Positions 1 through 8,510 of a stretch of 64,000 nt of DNA are shown piece after piece. The notes below the pieces were generated by a model. It was given only the letters and a program-made list of their open reading frames with translations, was not told where the DNA came from and ran no database searches. The DNA is from Bryobacterales bacterium (GTDB lineage Bacteria > Acidobacteriota > Terriglobia > Bryobacterales > Bryobacteraceae). Positions within the stretch are counted from its first letter, which is position 1. Each line of letters opens with the position of its first letter. The stretch is taken from NCBI GenBank assembly GCA_003135055.1, contig PLDF01000505.1, forward strand, positions 1-64,000, written 5' to 3'. The translations under genes were made by a program, and so were the position numbers.

Positions 1-2
1 GT

Positions 3-143
3 GGCGGGAAGACGATCACGCTGGTCTTTCACTACGAGTTTCGCGAGGACGAGAACAAGTCGCTCGCCGCTTTCGGGCCGCCGAATCACTTTTGGATACG
101 GGCCGGACCGTTTTACGTAATGCCGGAAGTCTCGGTCAAGTGA
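3..143 (+). CDS. C-terminal end of an unidentified protein (cut by window start)
   Basis: The third frame is open from the window edge to a TGA at 141-143 and encodes 46 residues ending in PFYVMPEVSVK. Alternating hydrophobic and charged residues (KTITLVFHYEFRED) suggest beta strands. The pattern recalls the C-terminal domain of small TonB-family energy transducers in acidobacteria, but no diagnostic motif is present, so the family is a guess. The other two frames read as arginine-rich shadows. The gene runs in the same direction as the decayed gene that follows. Confidence 0.45.
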   Translation, partial: GGKTITLVFHYEFREDENKSLAAFGPPNHFWIRAGPFYVMPEVSVK

Positions 144-199
144 ATTTGGGCGCCGGAAAGCGGGAAGAAAATGGGACAGGGTGACGGTCACCGCAACCG

Positions 200-530
200 G
201 TGCGGATTCCGACGAAGAAAATCGCTCATCCCGAGCTGATAGCGCCCATCACGGCATCAGTGTACGCCTCCCAAACTCAGCAGTTCACCGCGGCCGTGGC
301 GAATGCCAGCAACACCGCAGTGACCTGGTCTCTGACGAGAAGTGCCCGGAACGATCAGCATCCACTCTTTAGAAAACCCGTTGGCCACCGGCCCCTCCTA
401 CATGATTGCCGGCGACGGCTATGCCTACTTCCCTTATGTGAAAGGAGATTCTGAAGAGGCGGAGGCGCACCTCATGCTGCTGCGGGTCTATCGGCTACTT
501 TTCGCGTCCTCCAGCACCTCGCCTCATCTA
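200..530 (+). pseudogene. Decayed Ig-like (Big_2-type) domain protein
   Basis: One frame (from 200) encodes ITASVYASQTQQFTAAVAN followed by TAVTWSLT, the typical opening of bacterial Ig-like domains (TASVYASQTQQFTATV...NTAVTWSLSP) common in acidobacterial secreted proteins. Near 335 the similarity jumps to another frame, which continues PGTISI, then SYMIAGDGYAYFPYV and AEAHLMLLRVY, a segment resembling secreted beta-propeller-like acidobacterial proteins. The expected linker between the two is missing and neither frame has a convincing start or end. This is a remnant with at least one frameshift and internal deletions. It is about 330 bp, against genes of 1 kb or more for such proteins. Confidence 0.6.
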
Positions 531-774
531 TGCGCGTAATCCCAGTTCAAGCAATTCGCCCCATAGATTCAATAACTTACGCATATATCCTAGCACTCAT
601 GCTGTACCATGGTATTGGATAGCCATGTCTTCGCTCAAAACCACCCAGTCCATCCACAGCCATCGCCGTTTACCGCCAATCGCCAATCGCCACGAATCCC
701 GCGACGCCCCGCCGTCCGCTCGTGCGCGCCGCTTGACCCGTATCAATCGGCGCGTCCTCCCCAACCGCCGCTCC

Positions 775-810
775 GATATGCCAAACGACCCTAGTCCCAT
801 TTTCGGACAC
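775..810 (+). repeat. Interspersed repeat E, copy 1 (ccaaacgaccctagtcccat)
   Basis: The sequence gatatg-ccaaacgaccctagtcccat-tttcggacac recurs nearly unchanged at 983-1017, 8250-8285 and 43101-43135. All copies lie between genes and in the same orientation. Confidence 0.85.
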
Positions 811-922
811 CCTACCCCACGGCCATGGCGCCCGTTCTCAGCCAATACCCATCAGACCACGAGCCGAACCTCGTCGGACTCCCTTGAATTTCTCACCCGC
901 AAACCACACAATCCAAAAAAAA

Positions 923-949
923 CCTCTGCGCCTCCGCGCCTCAGCGTCG
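923..949. repeat. 'ctctgcgcctc' repeat, copy 1
   Basis: The sequence cctctgcgcctccgcgcc-tcagcgtcga matches the cores at 11201-11223 and 29703-29722. Non-coding. Confidence 0.5.
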
Positions 950-982
950 ATAAAGCCTCCCCCCAGCCACCCACTCAAACAA

Positions 983-1017
983 GATATGCCAAACGACCCT
1001 AATCCCATTTTCGGACA
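983..1017 (+). repeat. Interspersed repeat E, copy 2
   Basis: The sequence gatatg-ccaaacgaccctaatcccat-tttcggaca differs from copy 1 by one base in the 20-bp core. It lies 173 bp downstream of copy 1. Confidence 0.85.
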
Positions 1018-1141
1018 TTCACCCACCCCAGCCCAAACCAAATCCGCGACGCATTCTCCGCTTCCTCCGCCGTTGCCTTTGACTCATCCCCGGCAAAAAT
1101 TCTGCAACTCCGCGCGATCTCCAAGTCTCCGCCCCTCCGCG

Positions 1142-1195
1142 TTGAATCCCCACTCCCGGCTGAATCCCCACTCCCGGTTGAATACCCGCTCCCCA
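1142..1195. repeat. 18-bp minisatellite, three units
   Basis: Three successive units of ttgaatccccactcccgg are seen, the third diverged. They lie 70 bp upstream of the sdhC promoter. Confidence 0.75.
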
Positions 1196-1264
1196 ATCCG
1201 GAAACTGCCCCACCTTTCCGCCAGCTCCCACGGTCAAAGAGCGGCGAAGCCGCGCGCCTGGGAC

Positions 1265-1270
1265 TATACT
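1265..1270 (+). promoter_or_regulatory. Probable -10 box for sdhCAB (TATACT)
   Basis: TATACT lies exactly six bases before the TTG at 1277. The same N6 spacing between a TANNNT-like box and a start codon occurs at 5095-5107 and upstream of xdhA, so the message may be leaderless. No clear -35 box was seen. Confidence 0.45.
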
Positions 1271-1276
1271 GGAATT

Positions 1277-1993
1277 TTGAAGCCACCGATTGCCGCGCCA
1301 TTGCCCACCGGCGCTTCTACAACAATTCGCTTTTACGACGCAGCCATCGGCAAGAAGGCTGTGATGGCGGTCACTGGCATCGTCCTGTTCGGATATGTGC
1401 TGGGACACATGGTGGGGAACCTGCAGATTTTTGCGCCCGATCGCGATCAGATCAATCATTACGCGGCGTTTCTGCACAGTCCCGCGAATGTTGCGCCGCT
1501 GTGGCTCATTCGCGCGATTTTGCTCGCGGCAGTGGTGCTGCACATCTCTGCGGCTCTCCAGCTCACGAAGCTAAAGAGCGACGCACGGCCGCTGGGATAT
1601 ATCAAAAAGAAGAACGTGCCCTCGTCTTACGCCGCTCGCACCATGATTTGGAGCGGGCCCATCATTGCGGCGTTCGTGATTTTTCACGTGCTGCATCTGA
1701 CCGTGGGCGCCGTAATGCCGTTGCGCGAGGTGGGCGCGAACCAGCCGGATGTGCGCTACAACGTGGTGAGCGCCTTTCAGAATCCCGCGGTGTCGCTGTT
1801 CTACATTCTCGCCGTAACGTTGTTGTGCGTCCACCTGTATCACGGGTTGTGGAGCATGCTGCAATCGCTCGGCTGGATAAGCCCGCGTCATTCGCAAGCC
1901 ATCAGAAAGGGCGCGGCCGCGTTCGCGATTCTGGTTTGTCTGGGGTTCGTCTCCGTGCCGATCGCCGTGATGGCGGGGCTGGTGACGTACTAG
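1277..1993 (+). CDS. sdhC: Succinate dehydrogenase cytochrome b558 subunit
   Basis: This is the membrane anchor of succinate:quinone oxidoreductase (complex II), binding haem b and quinone and carrying the SdhAB catalytic dimer. The 238-residue product has five hydrophobic helices beginning at KKAVMAVTGIVLFGYVLGHMV. Histidines suited to haem ligation sit in successive helices (VLGHMVGN, VVLHISAAL, FHVLHLTVG, LCVHLYHG). This is the fused b558 (Bacillus/Chlamydia-like) form, so no separate sdhD is needed. The frame is open back to 884, but that part encodes repeats. I chose TTG 1277, which follows TATACT by six bases; TTG 1301 is the alternative. sdhA begins 19 bp downstream. Confidence 0.88.
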   Translation: MKPPIAAPLPTGASTTIRFYDAAIGKKAVMAVTGIVLFGYVLGHMVGNLQIFAPDRDQINHYAAFLHSPANVAPLWLIRAILLAAVVLHISAALQLTKLKSDARPLGYIKKKNVPSSYAARTMIWSGPIIAAFVIFHVLHLTVGAVMPLREVGANQPDVRYNVVSAFQNPAVSLFYILAVTLLCVHLYHGLWSMLQSLGWISPRHSQAIRKGAAAFAILVCLGFVSVPIAVMAGLVTY

Positions 1994-2012
1994 GCTCTTG
2001 ACTGAATAAACC

Positions 2013-3926
2013 ATGGAACTTGATTCGAAGTGCCCTAGCGGACCGATTGAGACGCGATGGGACCGCGGCCGGTTTTCGCTGAAACTGGTCAACCCCGCGA
2101 ACAAGCGCAAGCATACGATTATCGTGGTGGGCACGGGCTTGGCCGGCGGATCGGCTGCGGCGACGCTTGCCGAGCTTGGCTACAACATCAAGAGCTTTTG
2201 CTTTCAGGATTCGCCGCGGCGCGCGCACAGTATCGCGGCGCAGGGCGGAATCAACGCCGCGAAGAACTATCACAACGACGGGGATAGCGTTTACCGGCTG
2301 TTCTACGACACGGTGAAGGGCGGCGATTTCCGCTCGCGCGAATCGAACGTCTACCGGCTGGCGCAAATCAGCGTCAACATCATCGACCAGTGCGTGGCGC
2401 AGGGCGTGCCATTCGCGCGCGAGTATTCCGGGTACCTCGATAACCGCAGCTTCGGCGGCGCGCAGGTTTCGCGCACGTTCTATGCGCGCGGGCAGACGGG
2501 GCAGCAACTGCTCTTGGGGGCGTATCAGGCGCTGGAGTGGCAAATCGGGCAGGGGCGCGTGGCGATGTATCCGCGCACGGAGATGCTCGATCTGATTGTG
2601 ATCGATGGGCGCGCGCGCGGCATTGTGACGCGCAATCTGATCACGGGCAAAGTGGAATCGCACATCGCGGAAGCGGTGGTGCTGGCAACTGGGGGCTACG
2701 CCAACGTCTATTACCTCTCGACGAATGCCAAAGGGTCGAACGCGACGGCGATCTGGCGCGCATATAAGCGCGGCGCGCTGTTTGCGAACCCGTGTTTCAC
2801 GCAGATCCATCCTACGTGCATTCCGGTCTCGGGCGAGTATCAATCGAAGCTGACATTGATGAGCGAATCGCTGCGCAACGATGGACGGGTGTGGGTGCCC
2901 TTGAAGAAGGGCGATGAGCGCCCGCCCAACCAGATTCCGGAACCGGAACGGGATTACTACCTGGAGCGGCGCTATCCCAGCTTCGGCAACCTGGTGCCGC
3001 GCGATGTGGCTTCGCGCAACGCCAAGCTGGTCTGCGACGAAGGCCGCGGCGTGGGCGCGACCGGATTGGCGGTGTATCTGGATTTCCGCGATGCCATCGA
3101 GCGCCTTGGGCGCGAGACGATCGCCGACCGCTACGGCAACCTGTTCGAAATGTATGAACGCATCGCCGGCGAGGACCCATACCAGACGCCGATGCGCATT
3201 TTCCCCGCGATCCACTACACCATGGGCGGGCTGTGGGTGGACTATAACCTGATGACGACCATCCCCGGCCTGTATGCGATCGGCGAAGCGAATTTCTCGG
3301 ATCACGGCGCCAACCGGCTGGGCGCGAGCGCGCTCATGCAGGGTCTGGCGGACGGCTATTTTGTTCTGCCGAATACCATCAACGATTACATTGCATCGGC
3401 CAAACTGGAAAAAGCCGGGGCATCGCATCCGGCGGTGCGCGAGGCCGAACAGCAGGCCGCCGCACTCACCAAACGGCTTCTGGATATTCAAGGAACGCGC
3501 TCGGTGGATTCCTATCATCGCGAATTGGGCAAGCTGATGTGGGACTACTGCGGCATGTCGCGCACCGCAGCAGGTCTCAAGCATGCGCTCGCAAAGATTC
3601 CGGAAATGCGGGAGCAGTTCTGGCGCGATCTCAGAGTCACTGGGGCCGGCGAGGAGCTGAACCAGTCGCTCGAAAAGGCCGGGCGCGTGGCCGATTTCTT
3701 CGAGTTGGCGGAGCTGATTTGCACGGATGCGCTGGAGCGCAACGAATCGTGCGGCGGACACTTCCGCGAGGAGTATCAGACCGCGGACGGTGAAGCGGCG
3801 CGCGACGACGCGAATTATTCCTACGCCGCTGCATGGGAATTCCGCGGCGTGGGCGCCCACCCGGAGCTGCACAAGGAGCCGCTCGATTTCGAATACGTGC
3901 ATCCGGCGCAACGGAGCTACAAATAG
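2013..3926 (+). CDS. sdhA: Succinate dehydrogenase flavoprotein subunit
   Basis: This subunit oxidises succinate to fumarate with covalently bound FAD in complex II, feeding electrons to SdhB. It has 637 residues. The Rossmann FAD motif is VVGTGLAGGSAAATLAELG (about 38-56). The FAD-linking histidine is H72 in RRAHSIAAQGGINAA. The active-site and capping segments include HPTCIPVSGEY, SRNAKLVCDEGRGVG and IHYTMGGLWVDYN. It is the long Bacteroidetes/Chlamydia-like type that pairs with b558 anchors. It lies between sdhC (19-bp gap) and sdhB (1-bp overlap), so the three form one operon. No defect is seen. Confidence 0.95.
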   Translation: MELDSKCPSGPIETRWDRGRFSLKLVNPANKRKHTIIVVGTGLAGGSAAATLAELGYNIKSFCFQDSPRRAHSIAAQGGINAAKNYHNDGDSVYRLFYDTVKGGDFRSRESNVYRLAQISVNIIDQCVAQGVPFAREYSGYLDNRSFGGAQVSRTFYARGQTGQQLLLGAYQALEWQIGQGRVAMYPRTEMLDLIVIDGRARGIVTRNLITGKVESHIAEAVVLATGGYANVYYLSTNAKGSNATAIWRAYKRGALFANPCFTQIHPTCIPVSGEYQSKLTLMSESLRNDGRVWVPLKKGDERPPNQIPEPERDYYLERRYPSFGNLVPRDVASRNAKLVCDEGRGVGATGLAVYLDFRDAIERLGRETIADRYGNLFEMYERIAGEDPYQTPMRIFPAIHYTMGGLWVDYNLMTTIPGLYAIGEANFSDHGANRLGASALMQGLADGYFVLPNTINDYIASAKLEKAGASHPAVREAEQQAAALTKRLLDIQGTRSVDSYHRELGKLMWDYCGMSRTAAGLKHALAKIPEMREQFWRDLRVTGAGEELNQSLEKAGRVADFFELAELICTDALERNESCGGHFREEYQTADGEAARDDANYSYAAAWEFRGVGAHPELHKEPLDFEYVHPAQRSYK

Positions 3927-4669
3927 TGCGCATCGTTCTGCATATCTGGCGGCAGCGCAATTCGAGTGACAAGGGCCGCATGGTGCGATACGAAGTTCCG
4001 AGCGTCAGCGAGCACATGTCGTTCCTTGAGATGCTCGATATTCTGAACGAGGATCTGATTGCCCGAAACGAAGACCCGGTGGCCTTCGACAGCGATTGCC
4101 GCGAGGGCATCTGCGGCGCGTGCGGCTGCATGGTGAATGGCGTGGCGCACGGCCCTATACCCGGCACGACGCTTTGCCAGCTTCACATGCGCCATTTTAG
4201 GGACGGCGACGAGCTATACCTGGAACCGTGGCGCGCGCGCGCGTTCCCGGTGATCAAAGATCTGATAGTGGACCGGACGGCGTTCGACCGGCTGATTGAA
4301 GCGGGCGGATTCATCTCCGTTTCCACCGGCAGCGCGCCCGACGGCAACGCCATCCTGATTCCGAAGCACGATGCCGACCGCGCCATGGATGCGGCCGCCT
4401 GCATTGGCTGCGGCGCTTGCGTGGCCATGTGTCCGAACGCTTCGGCGTCGCTATTCATGGGCGCGAAGATTGCCCACTTGGGGACGCTGCCGCAGGGCCA
4501 GCCCGAGCGCGCGTCGCGCGTGCTGGCGATGGCGGCGCAGGCGAGAGAGGAGACGTTCGGAAGCTGCGCCAACATAGGCGAGTGCGAAGCGGTTTGTCCG
4601 AAGGGAATTAAGCTTGAGGTCATTGGGCGGATGAATTGGGATTTTATCCGGGCGAGCTGGGGCTGGTAA
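3926..4669 (+). CDS. sdhB: Succinate dehydrogenase iron-sulfur subunit
   Basis: This subunit passes electrons from FAD to quinone through [2Fe-2S], [4Fe-4S] and [3Fe-4S] clusters. It has 247 residues. The ferredoxin-type motif is DCREGICGACGCMVNG (C58, C63, C66, with C84 later). The second domain has CIGCGACVAMCP (C159, C162, C165, C169) and CANIGECEAVCPKG (C214, C220, C224). The start is a GTG whose G is the last base of the sdhA TAG stop. This gives the typical N-terminus and suggests translational coupling; the frame is open further back inside sdhA but without meaning. Confidence 0.95.
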   Translation: MRIVLHIWRQRNSSDKGRMVRYEVPSVSEHMSFLEMLDILNEDLIARNEDPVAFDSDCREGICGACGCMVNGVAHGPIPGTTLCQLHMRHFRDGDELYLEPWRARAFPVIKDLIVDRTAFDRLIEAGGFISVSTGSAPDGNAILIPKHDADRAMDAAACIGCGACVAMCPNASASLFMGAKIAHLGTLPQGQPERASRVLAMAAQAREETFGSCANIGECEAVCPKGIKLEVIGRMNWDFIRASWGW

Positions 4670-4721
4670 GGGTAGGGCGTCTTTGGTAGGGGAGTCATTA
4701 ACTTGGCAATGGATTTCGGAG

Positions 4722-4790
4722 GCGTTCACACGAGTGTGAACGCGCCACGCAGGAGTGCGTTCGCATGAGTGCGTGCGCCACGATTCGTTC
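4722..4790. repeat. Interspersed repeat H (gcgttcacacgagtgtgaacgc palindrome plus tail)
   Basis: A perfect hairpin (arms gcgttcaca / tgtgaacgc) is followed by gccacgcaggagtgcg and a degenerate second unit. A diverged copy lies at 58891-58945. The position 50 bp after sdhB suits a transcription stop, but there is no T-run. Confidence 0.65.
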
Positions 4791-5094
4791 GCCTGCATTA
4801 AGACTAAGTGAACAGTATTGGGTCTAATTGCAATGCCGGTCACTTATGATACTTACAGTAAGGCGCTACACGGACCGCACGGCCGGTGTTGCCGGCCCGC
4901 TGAGAGATATCCATCCCCGAACGGACTTTCGGCGCGCGTCGCAACATGCGGTCTTCGCCCTCGCGGCGACAGGACGTAACTTTCCGATTAGCCTTGAAAC
5001 ACGAAAACTCACCCAGGGTCATCGGTGACCCGTCCTCGGCTGCAAGCCCCCAGGCTGCGTCTGCGCATCCCGCCTGCGCGCGCCGGTTCTGTGG

Positions 5095-5100
5095 CAAAAT
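5095..5100 (+). promoter_or_regulatory. Possible -10 box (CAAAAT) for the ABC gene pair
   Basis: CAAAAT lies six bases before GTG 5107, the same spacing as at sdhC and xdhA. No -35 box was recognised. Weak support. Confidence 0.3.
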
Positions 5101-5106
5101 GCATTG

Positions 5107-6312
5107 GTGTTCCAATCACTGACCGGGCGCAAGGAATGGAAATTCTTCGCCGGCCTGCCCAAGGCGGACCCCGGCCTTGCCGCCGCCTGGTGGACCGCCC
5201 TCCTGCTGCGAGGGATCCTGCCCGCGGCGTTCGCCATCGCCATGGGCGTGCTTGTGGGCGCCGTGCAGCACGGCAATTCTCTCGCCGGTCCGCTCGCGTT
5301 GGCCGGCGCCATCTTCGTGCTGCTTCAAGTGCTCACTCCGATTCATTATGCGGTCGGCGCCAACCTCGGCGACCGCACCGCCGCCTGGCTCTACGACCGT
5401 CTCACCGAGGCCTGCGTGCGCCCACCGGGCATGGGGCACCTCGAGGACTCGACGCTCACCGGCGACCTCACCGTCGCGCGCGACTTCGACCTCGGCATGA
5501 CCGGCCCGCCGCTCGCAATCTCCATGGATTTCATCGCCAACGGCATGGTCGAGACGATCGGCGGAGTCGCGTCCGCCGCGATCCTCGCCAGATACGCGTG
5601 GTGGGCGCCCATCGTGCTCGCGGGCGCGTGGCTGGCGACGCACTGGCTGCTACGCGAGAGCGCAATCTGGCGCGACCGCAACACCGACGAGGTGCGTGGC
5701 GCGCAACGGGATGCCGACTACGCCTACCGGCTGGCGGTGGACCCGCCCGCGAGCAAGGAACTGCGGCTGTTCGGCCTGGCCCGGTGGACGATCGACCGTT
5801 TCATCGCCAGACGCACTCGCTTGCACGAGCTTCAGTACGCAGCCACGCGTCTGCGCGAGCGTCCCGTCGTCTGGAGCATGCTCCTGGTCGTCTCCGCGAA
5901 CGTCCTGGTGTTCTGGCTACTGGCGAGCGCCGCCGCCCATGGCCGCATCAGTCTCGGGGAAGCCGTGGTCTACGTGCAGAGCGCCGTCGGCGTGTCGATG
6001 ATCGCGTTCGGCGGATTCAGTTGGGCGCTCGACGGAGCCGCTGCCCCCGTCGCCGCGGTGCTGCGGCTCGAGCCGGCCATGCGTCCCGCCGGCGCGCTGC
6101 TTTCTGGCAGCCGCCCCGCGGACGCGATGCCTGCGCGCGAGATTCGTCTCCGCGATGTCAGCTTCGCGTACCCAGCCGGCTCGCCCGTGCTGGATCGCTT
6201 CGATCTCTCGATTCCCGCCGGCTCGTCGCTCGCCATCGTTGGGCAGAACGGCGCCGGCAAGACCACCATCGCCAAGCTGCTGTGCCGGTTGTACGATCCG
6301 CAGTCGGGCGCG
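5107..6312 (+). pseudogene. ABC exporter half-transporter, truncated just after Walker A
   Basis: The first 350 or so residues form the membrane domain of a type IV ABC exporter, with helices such as LALAGAIFVLLQVLTPIHYAV and the coupling-helix segment DRLTEACVRPPGMGHLED. The ATPase domain begins REIRLRDVSFAYPAGSPVLD and has Walker A GQNGAGKTTIAKLL. Directly after LYDPQSG the similarity ends. The Q-loop, LSGGQ signature, Walker B and H-loop are absent, and the frame runs on to 6609 as a shadow of the next gene. A deletion of roughly 500-600 bp removed the rest of this ATPase domain and joined it to the start of the neighbouring transporter gene. GTG 5107 is preferred over TTG 5104 because of the -10 box spacing. 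Confidence 0.8.
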
Positions 6313-6343
6313 AATCGCCCCGCTTCCTCCCGCGCTGTCGTCG

Positions 6344-8095
6344 ATGTGGCGGTTGTGCAAGCTGGGCTATCGCCACCAGCCGCGCTTGATGGTCGCGGCG
6401 TTCGTGCTGTCTCAGCTCGCCGCGCTGCCCGATGCGCTGCTCGCTCTGTGGCTGATGCTGCTCGGCAAGGGCGTCATCGAACACAGACCCGGCATGGTCC
6501 AAGGTGCGGCGATCGGTCTCGCCGTGTCCACCGCCGCCACCTGGTTTCTCCGTACCGTCAGCACGCGCGTGCAGCGCCGCTTCCGCGACAAAGTGACCAT
6601 CGCGCTTGAATCGCACGTCGCGCATTTGCAGACATCAATCGCGAGCGTCGCGCATCAGGAGCGCCCGGAGTATCTCGACCGGCTATCCATGCTGCGCAAT
6701 CAGGTGTTCGTGCTCGACCACATGTACGTGTCGCTGTTTTCGACGCTCGGGTGGATCCTGCGGCTCGCCGTGACGATGGCGCTGCTGGCATCGATTCACC
6801 CGGCGCTCATCCTGCTGGTGGTGTTCGCGATCCCCACCGTGTTGACTTCGACGTGGCGGCCCGCGGTCGAGAGGTCCGCGCAGGAGCGTGGGGCGCAAAC
6901 CAATCGCCTGGCGCGCCACCTGTTCACCATCGCCACCACCGCGCCGCCCGGGAAGGAGGTGCGCGTCACCGGCATCGGAGAACGCCTGGTCACAGAGCGC
7001 CGGGCGGCGTGGGAGCGATGGTACGGACCGGTGGCGGCAGCCCGGTGGGGCTCGGCGTGGTGGTACGCGCTGGCGTGGGCGATATTCGGCTTCGCGTATG
7101 TCGGCGCGGTGGTGTTCGTGTCGTCTGGCCTCCGCGCGCCGGCCAGCGCCGTGTTGCTGGTGCTGGCCGCGGGCGCGCGGCTTTCGGCGTATATCGGCGC
7201 CACCGTCGGCGAGATTGGATTCCTGCGCGGATTCTGGATGGACGGCTCGCGGCGGCTCGCGTGGCTTGAGGACTACGCCGCCGCCGTCGCTGCATCGGGC
7301 GATCTGCCGGTACCCGGTATGTTGCAACGCGGCATCCGGTTCGACCATGTTTCGTTCGCCTATCCCGGCACTCGCGTGGTGCTGGACGATGTGTCGCTGA
7401 CACTGCCCGCGGGCGCGGTCGTCGCGATTGTCGGCGAAAACGGCGCCGGCAAGACGACGCTGGTCAAGCTGCTCGCCAAGATGTACGAGCCGTCGTCGGG
7501 TGCGATCTTCGTGGACGATACGCCGCTGGCGCGCGTGCCGGCCGGCGAGTGGCGGGCGCGTCTGGCGGGCGCGTTCCAGGATTTCTTCCGCTTCGAATTC
7601 CGCGCGGGGCACACCGTTGGTTTGGGCGACGTTCCGCGGATGGACGACCAGCCCGCCGTGGCCGCGGCTATCGATCGCGCCGGCGCCGGGGACGTGGTTG
7701 CCCGGCTAACGTTGGGCCTGGACACGCAACTCGGTCCGACGTGGCCGGGCGGAGTCGAGCTATCGTTCGGCCAGTGGCAGAAGCTCGCGCTGGCGCGCGG
7801 CTTCATGCGCGATCGGCCGCTGCTGCTGGTCCTCTACGAACCCACCGCCGCGCTGGACGCGGAGACGGAACACGCGCTGTTCGAGCGCTACGCCGCGGCG
7901 GCGCGCGGGGGCAAGAGCGACAGCGGCCGCATCACGATCCTGGTCTCCCACCGTTTCTCGACGGTCCGCATGGCCGATCTCATCGTTGTGCTCGATGGGT
8001 CGCGGCTGGTGGAGGTGGGCACGCACGAAGAGCTGATGGTCAAGAGCGGCCAGTACTCGGAGTTGTACGGCATCCAGGCTGCGGCGTACCGCTGA
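6344..8095 (+). CDS. ABC exporter half-transporter with a Walker B Asp-to-Tyr change
   Basis: This is the partner half-transporter of 583 residues from ATG 6344 (MWRLCKLGYRHQ). The N-terminal half is the membrane domain (MVAAFVLSQLAALPDALLALW and other helices). The C-terminal half is an ATPase domain with Walker A GENGAGKTTLVKLL, a Q-loop in GAFQDFFRF, signature LSFGQWQ and H-loop VSHRFSTVRMAD. Walker B reads LLLVLYEPTAALD where the family has LDEP, so the magnesium-binding aspartate is tyrosine while the catalytic glutamate remains. ATP hydrolysis is probably lost or reduced. Its own upstream region was removed by the deletion that truncated the partner gene, so the native start is uncertain. 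The pair is likely a dying exporter of unknown substrate. Confidence 0.75.
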   Translation: MWRLCKLGYRHQPRLMVAAFVLSQLAALPDALLALWLMLLGKGVIEHRPGMVQGAAIGLAVSTAATWFLRTVSTRVQRRFRDKVTIALESHVAHLQTSIASVAHQERPEYLDRLSMLRNQVFVLDHMYVSLFSTLGWILRLAVTMALLASIHPALILLVVFAIPTVLTSTWRPAVERSAQERGAQTNRLARHLFTIATTAPPGKEVRVTGIGERLVTERRAAWERWYGPVAAARWGSAWWYALAWAIFGFAYVGAVVFVSSGLRAPASAVLLVLAAGARLSAYIGATVGEIGFLRGFWMDGSRRLAWLEDYAAAVAASGDLPVPGMLQRGIRFDHVSFAYPGTRVVLDDVSLTLPAGAVVAIVGENGAGKTTLVKLLAKMYEPSSGAIFVDDTPLARVPAGEWRARLAGAFQDFFRFEFRAGHTVGLGDVPRMDDQPAVAAAIDRAGAGDVVARLTLGLDTQLGPTWPGGVELSFGQWQKLALARGFMRDRPLLLVLYEPTAALDAETEHALFERYAAAARGGKSDSGRITILVSHRFSTVRMADLIVVLDGSRLVEVGTHEELMVKSGQYSELYGIQAAAYR

Positions 8096-8249
8096 ACGCC
8101 TTTCTTGCTGTAAGTGGGACAGACGATCGTTTTTTGTCGTCTGTTGGGATGGGCGTTCCGCCCGCGAAACTTCATGAAAAACCCGCCAAGGCGAATAAAT
8201 TGGAAACAAAGGGCGAACAGAAGGCGGGCTTTTTCGACCCTGTCCCCTC

Positions 8250-8285
8250 GATTTACCAAACGACCCTAGTCCCATAAACGGACAG
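8250..8285 (+). repeat. Interspersed repeat E, copy 3
   Basis: The sequence gattta-ccaaacgaccctagtcccat-aaacggac matches copies 1, 2 and 4. It sits in the 8096-8473 spacer between convergent genes, where no gene is seen. Confidence 0.8.
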
Positions 8286-8473
8286 TTACTGCGCCCGCGG
8301 CTCCTCTCTGATCAGCCGTTCGCCGCGCCTCCGATCTTTGACAACTGAATAATCGACAGGCCGGCGCAGGCGAACCGCGGCTTCCGCGCCGGCCAGTCGG
8401 CGGCGCTCTGTTGTGTTGGCAGATCCATTCGATTCAATCGCCCGCCGCGCCTTCTGACTTCTGTCTTCTGTAT

Positions 8474-8510
8474 CCCATATCCCGCAGGGATATCAAGGGC
8501 GAAGCCCTTG
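8474..8510. repeat. Interspersed repeat G, copy 1 (cccatatcccgcagggatat)
   Basis: The sequence cccatatcccgcagggatat followed by caagggcgaagcccttg contains two small hairpins (atatcccgcagggatat and aagggcgaagccctt). A second copy lies at 36084-36120, and both are preceded by a 'gacttctg' run. This copy overlaps the 3' end of the transglutaminase gene and supplies its stop codon and last codons. Confidence 0.8.

Larger units (their letters stand above)
541..1264. other. Repeat-rich non-coding spacer upstream of sdhC
   Basis: No convincing gene is seen in either strand. The stretch holds two copies of the CCAAACGACC repeat (775-810 and 983-1017), a 'ctctgcgcctccgcg' type repeat (923-949) and an 18-bp minisatellite (1142-1195). 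The long open frame that crosses it into sdhC is proline-, serine- and histidine-rich and encodes the repeats, so it is not regarded as protein. Confidence 0.6.

Noticed and set aside
884..1276. An N-terminal extension of sdhC back to ATG 884
   Set aside because: The extra 131 residues are low complexity and translate repeat E and a minisatellite; SdhC proteins begin near residue 132 of this frame.
1902..3911. A 669-codon open frame on the minus strand opposite sdhA
   Set aside because: It is the antisense shadow of a high-GC gene, rich in Arg and His, with no motif, while sdhA on the plus strand has every expected motif.
5025..6389. A 454-codon plus-strand frame overlapping the first ABC gene
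   Set aside because: It is Arg-rich and without motifs; the other frame encodes the recognisable exporter.
6313..6609. The last 99 codons of the first ABC reading frame
   Set aside because: After the deletion point the frame only shadows the second transporter gene; it is not protein of that family.
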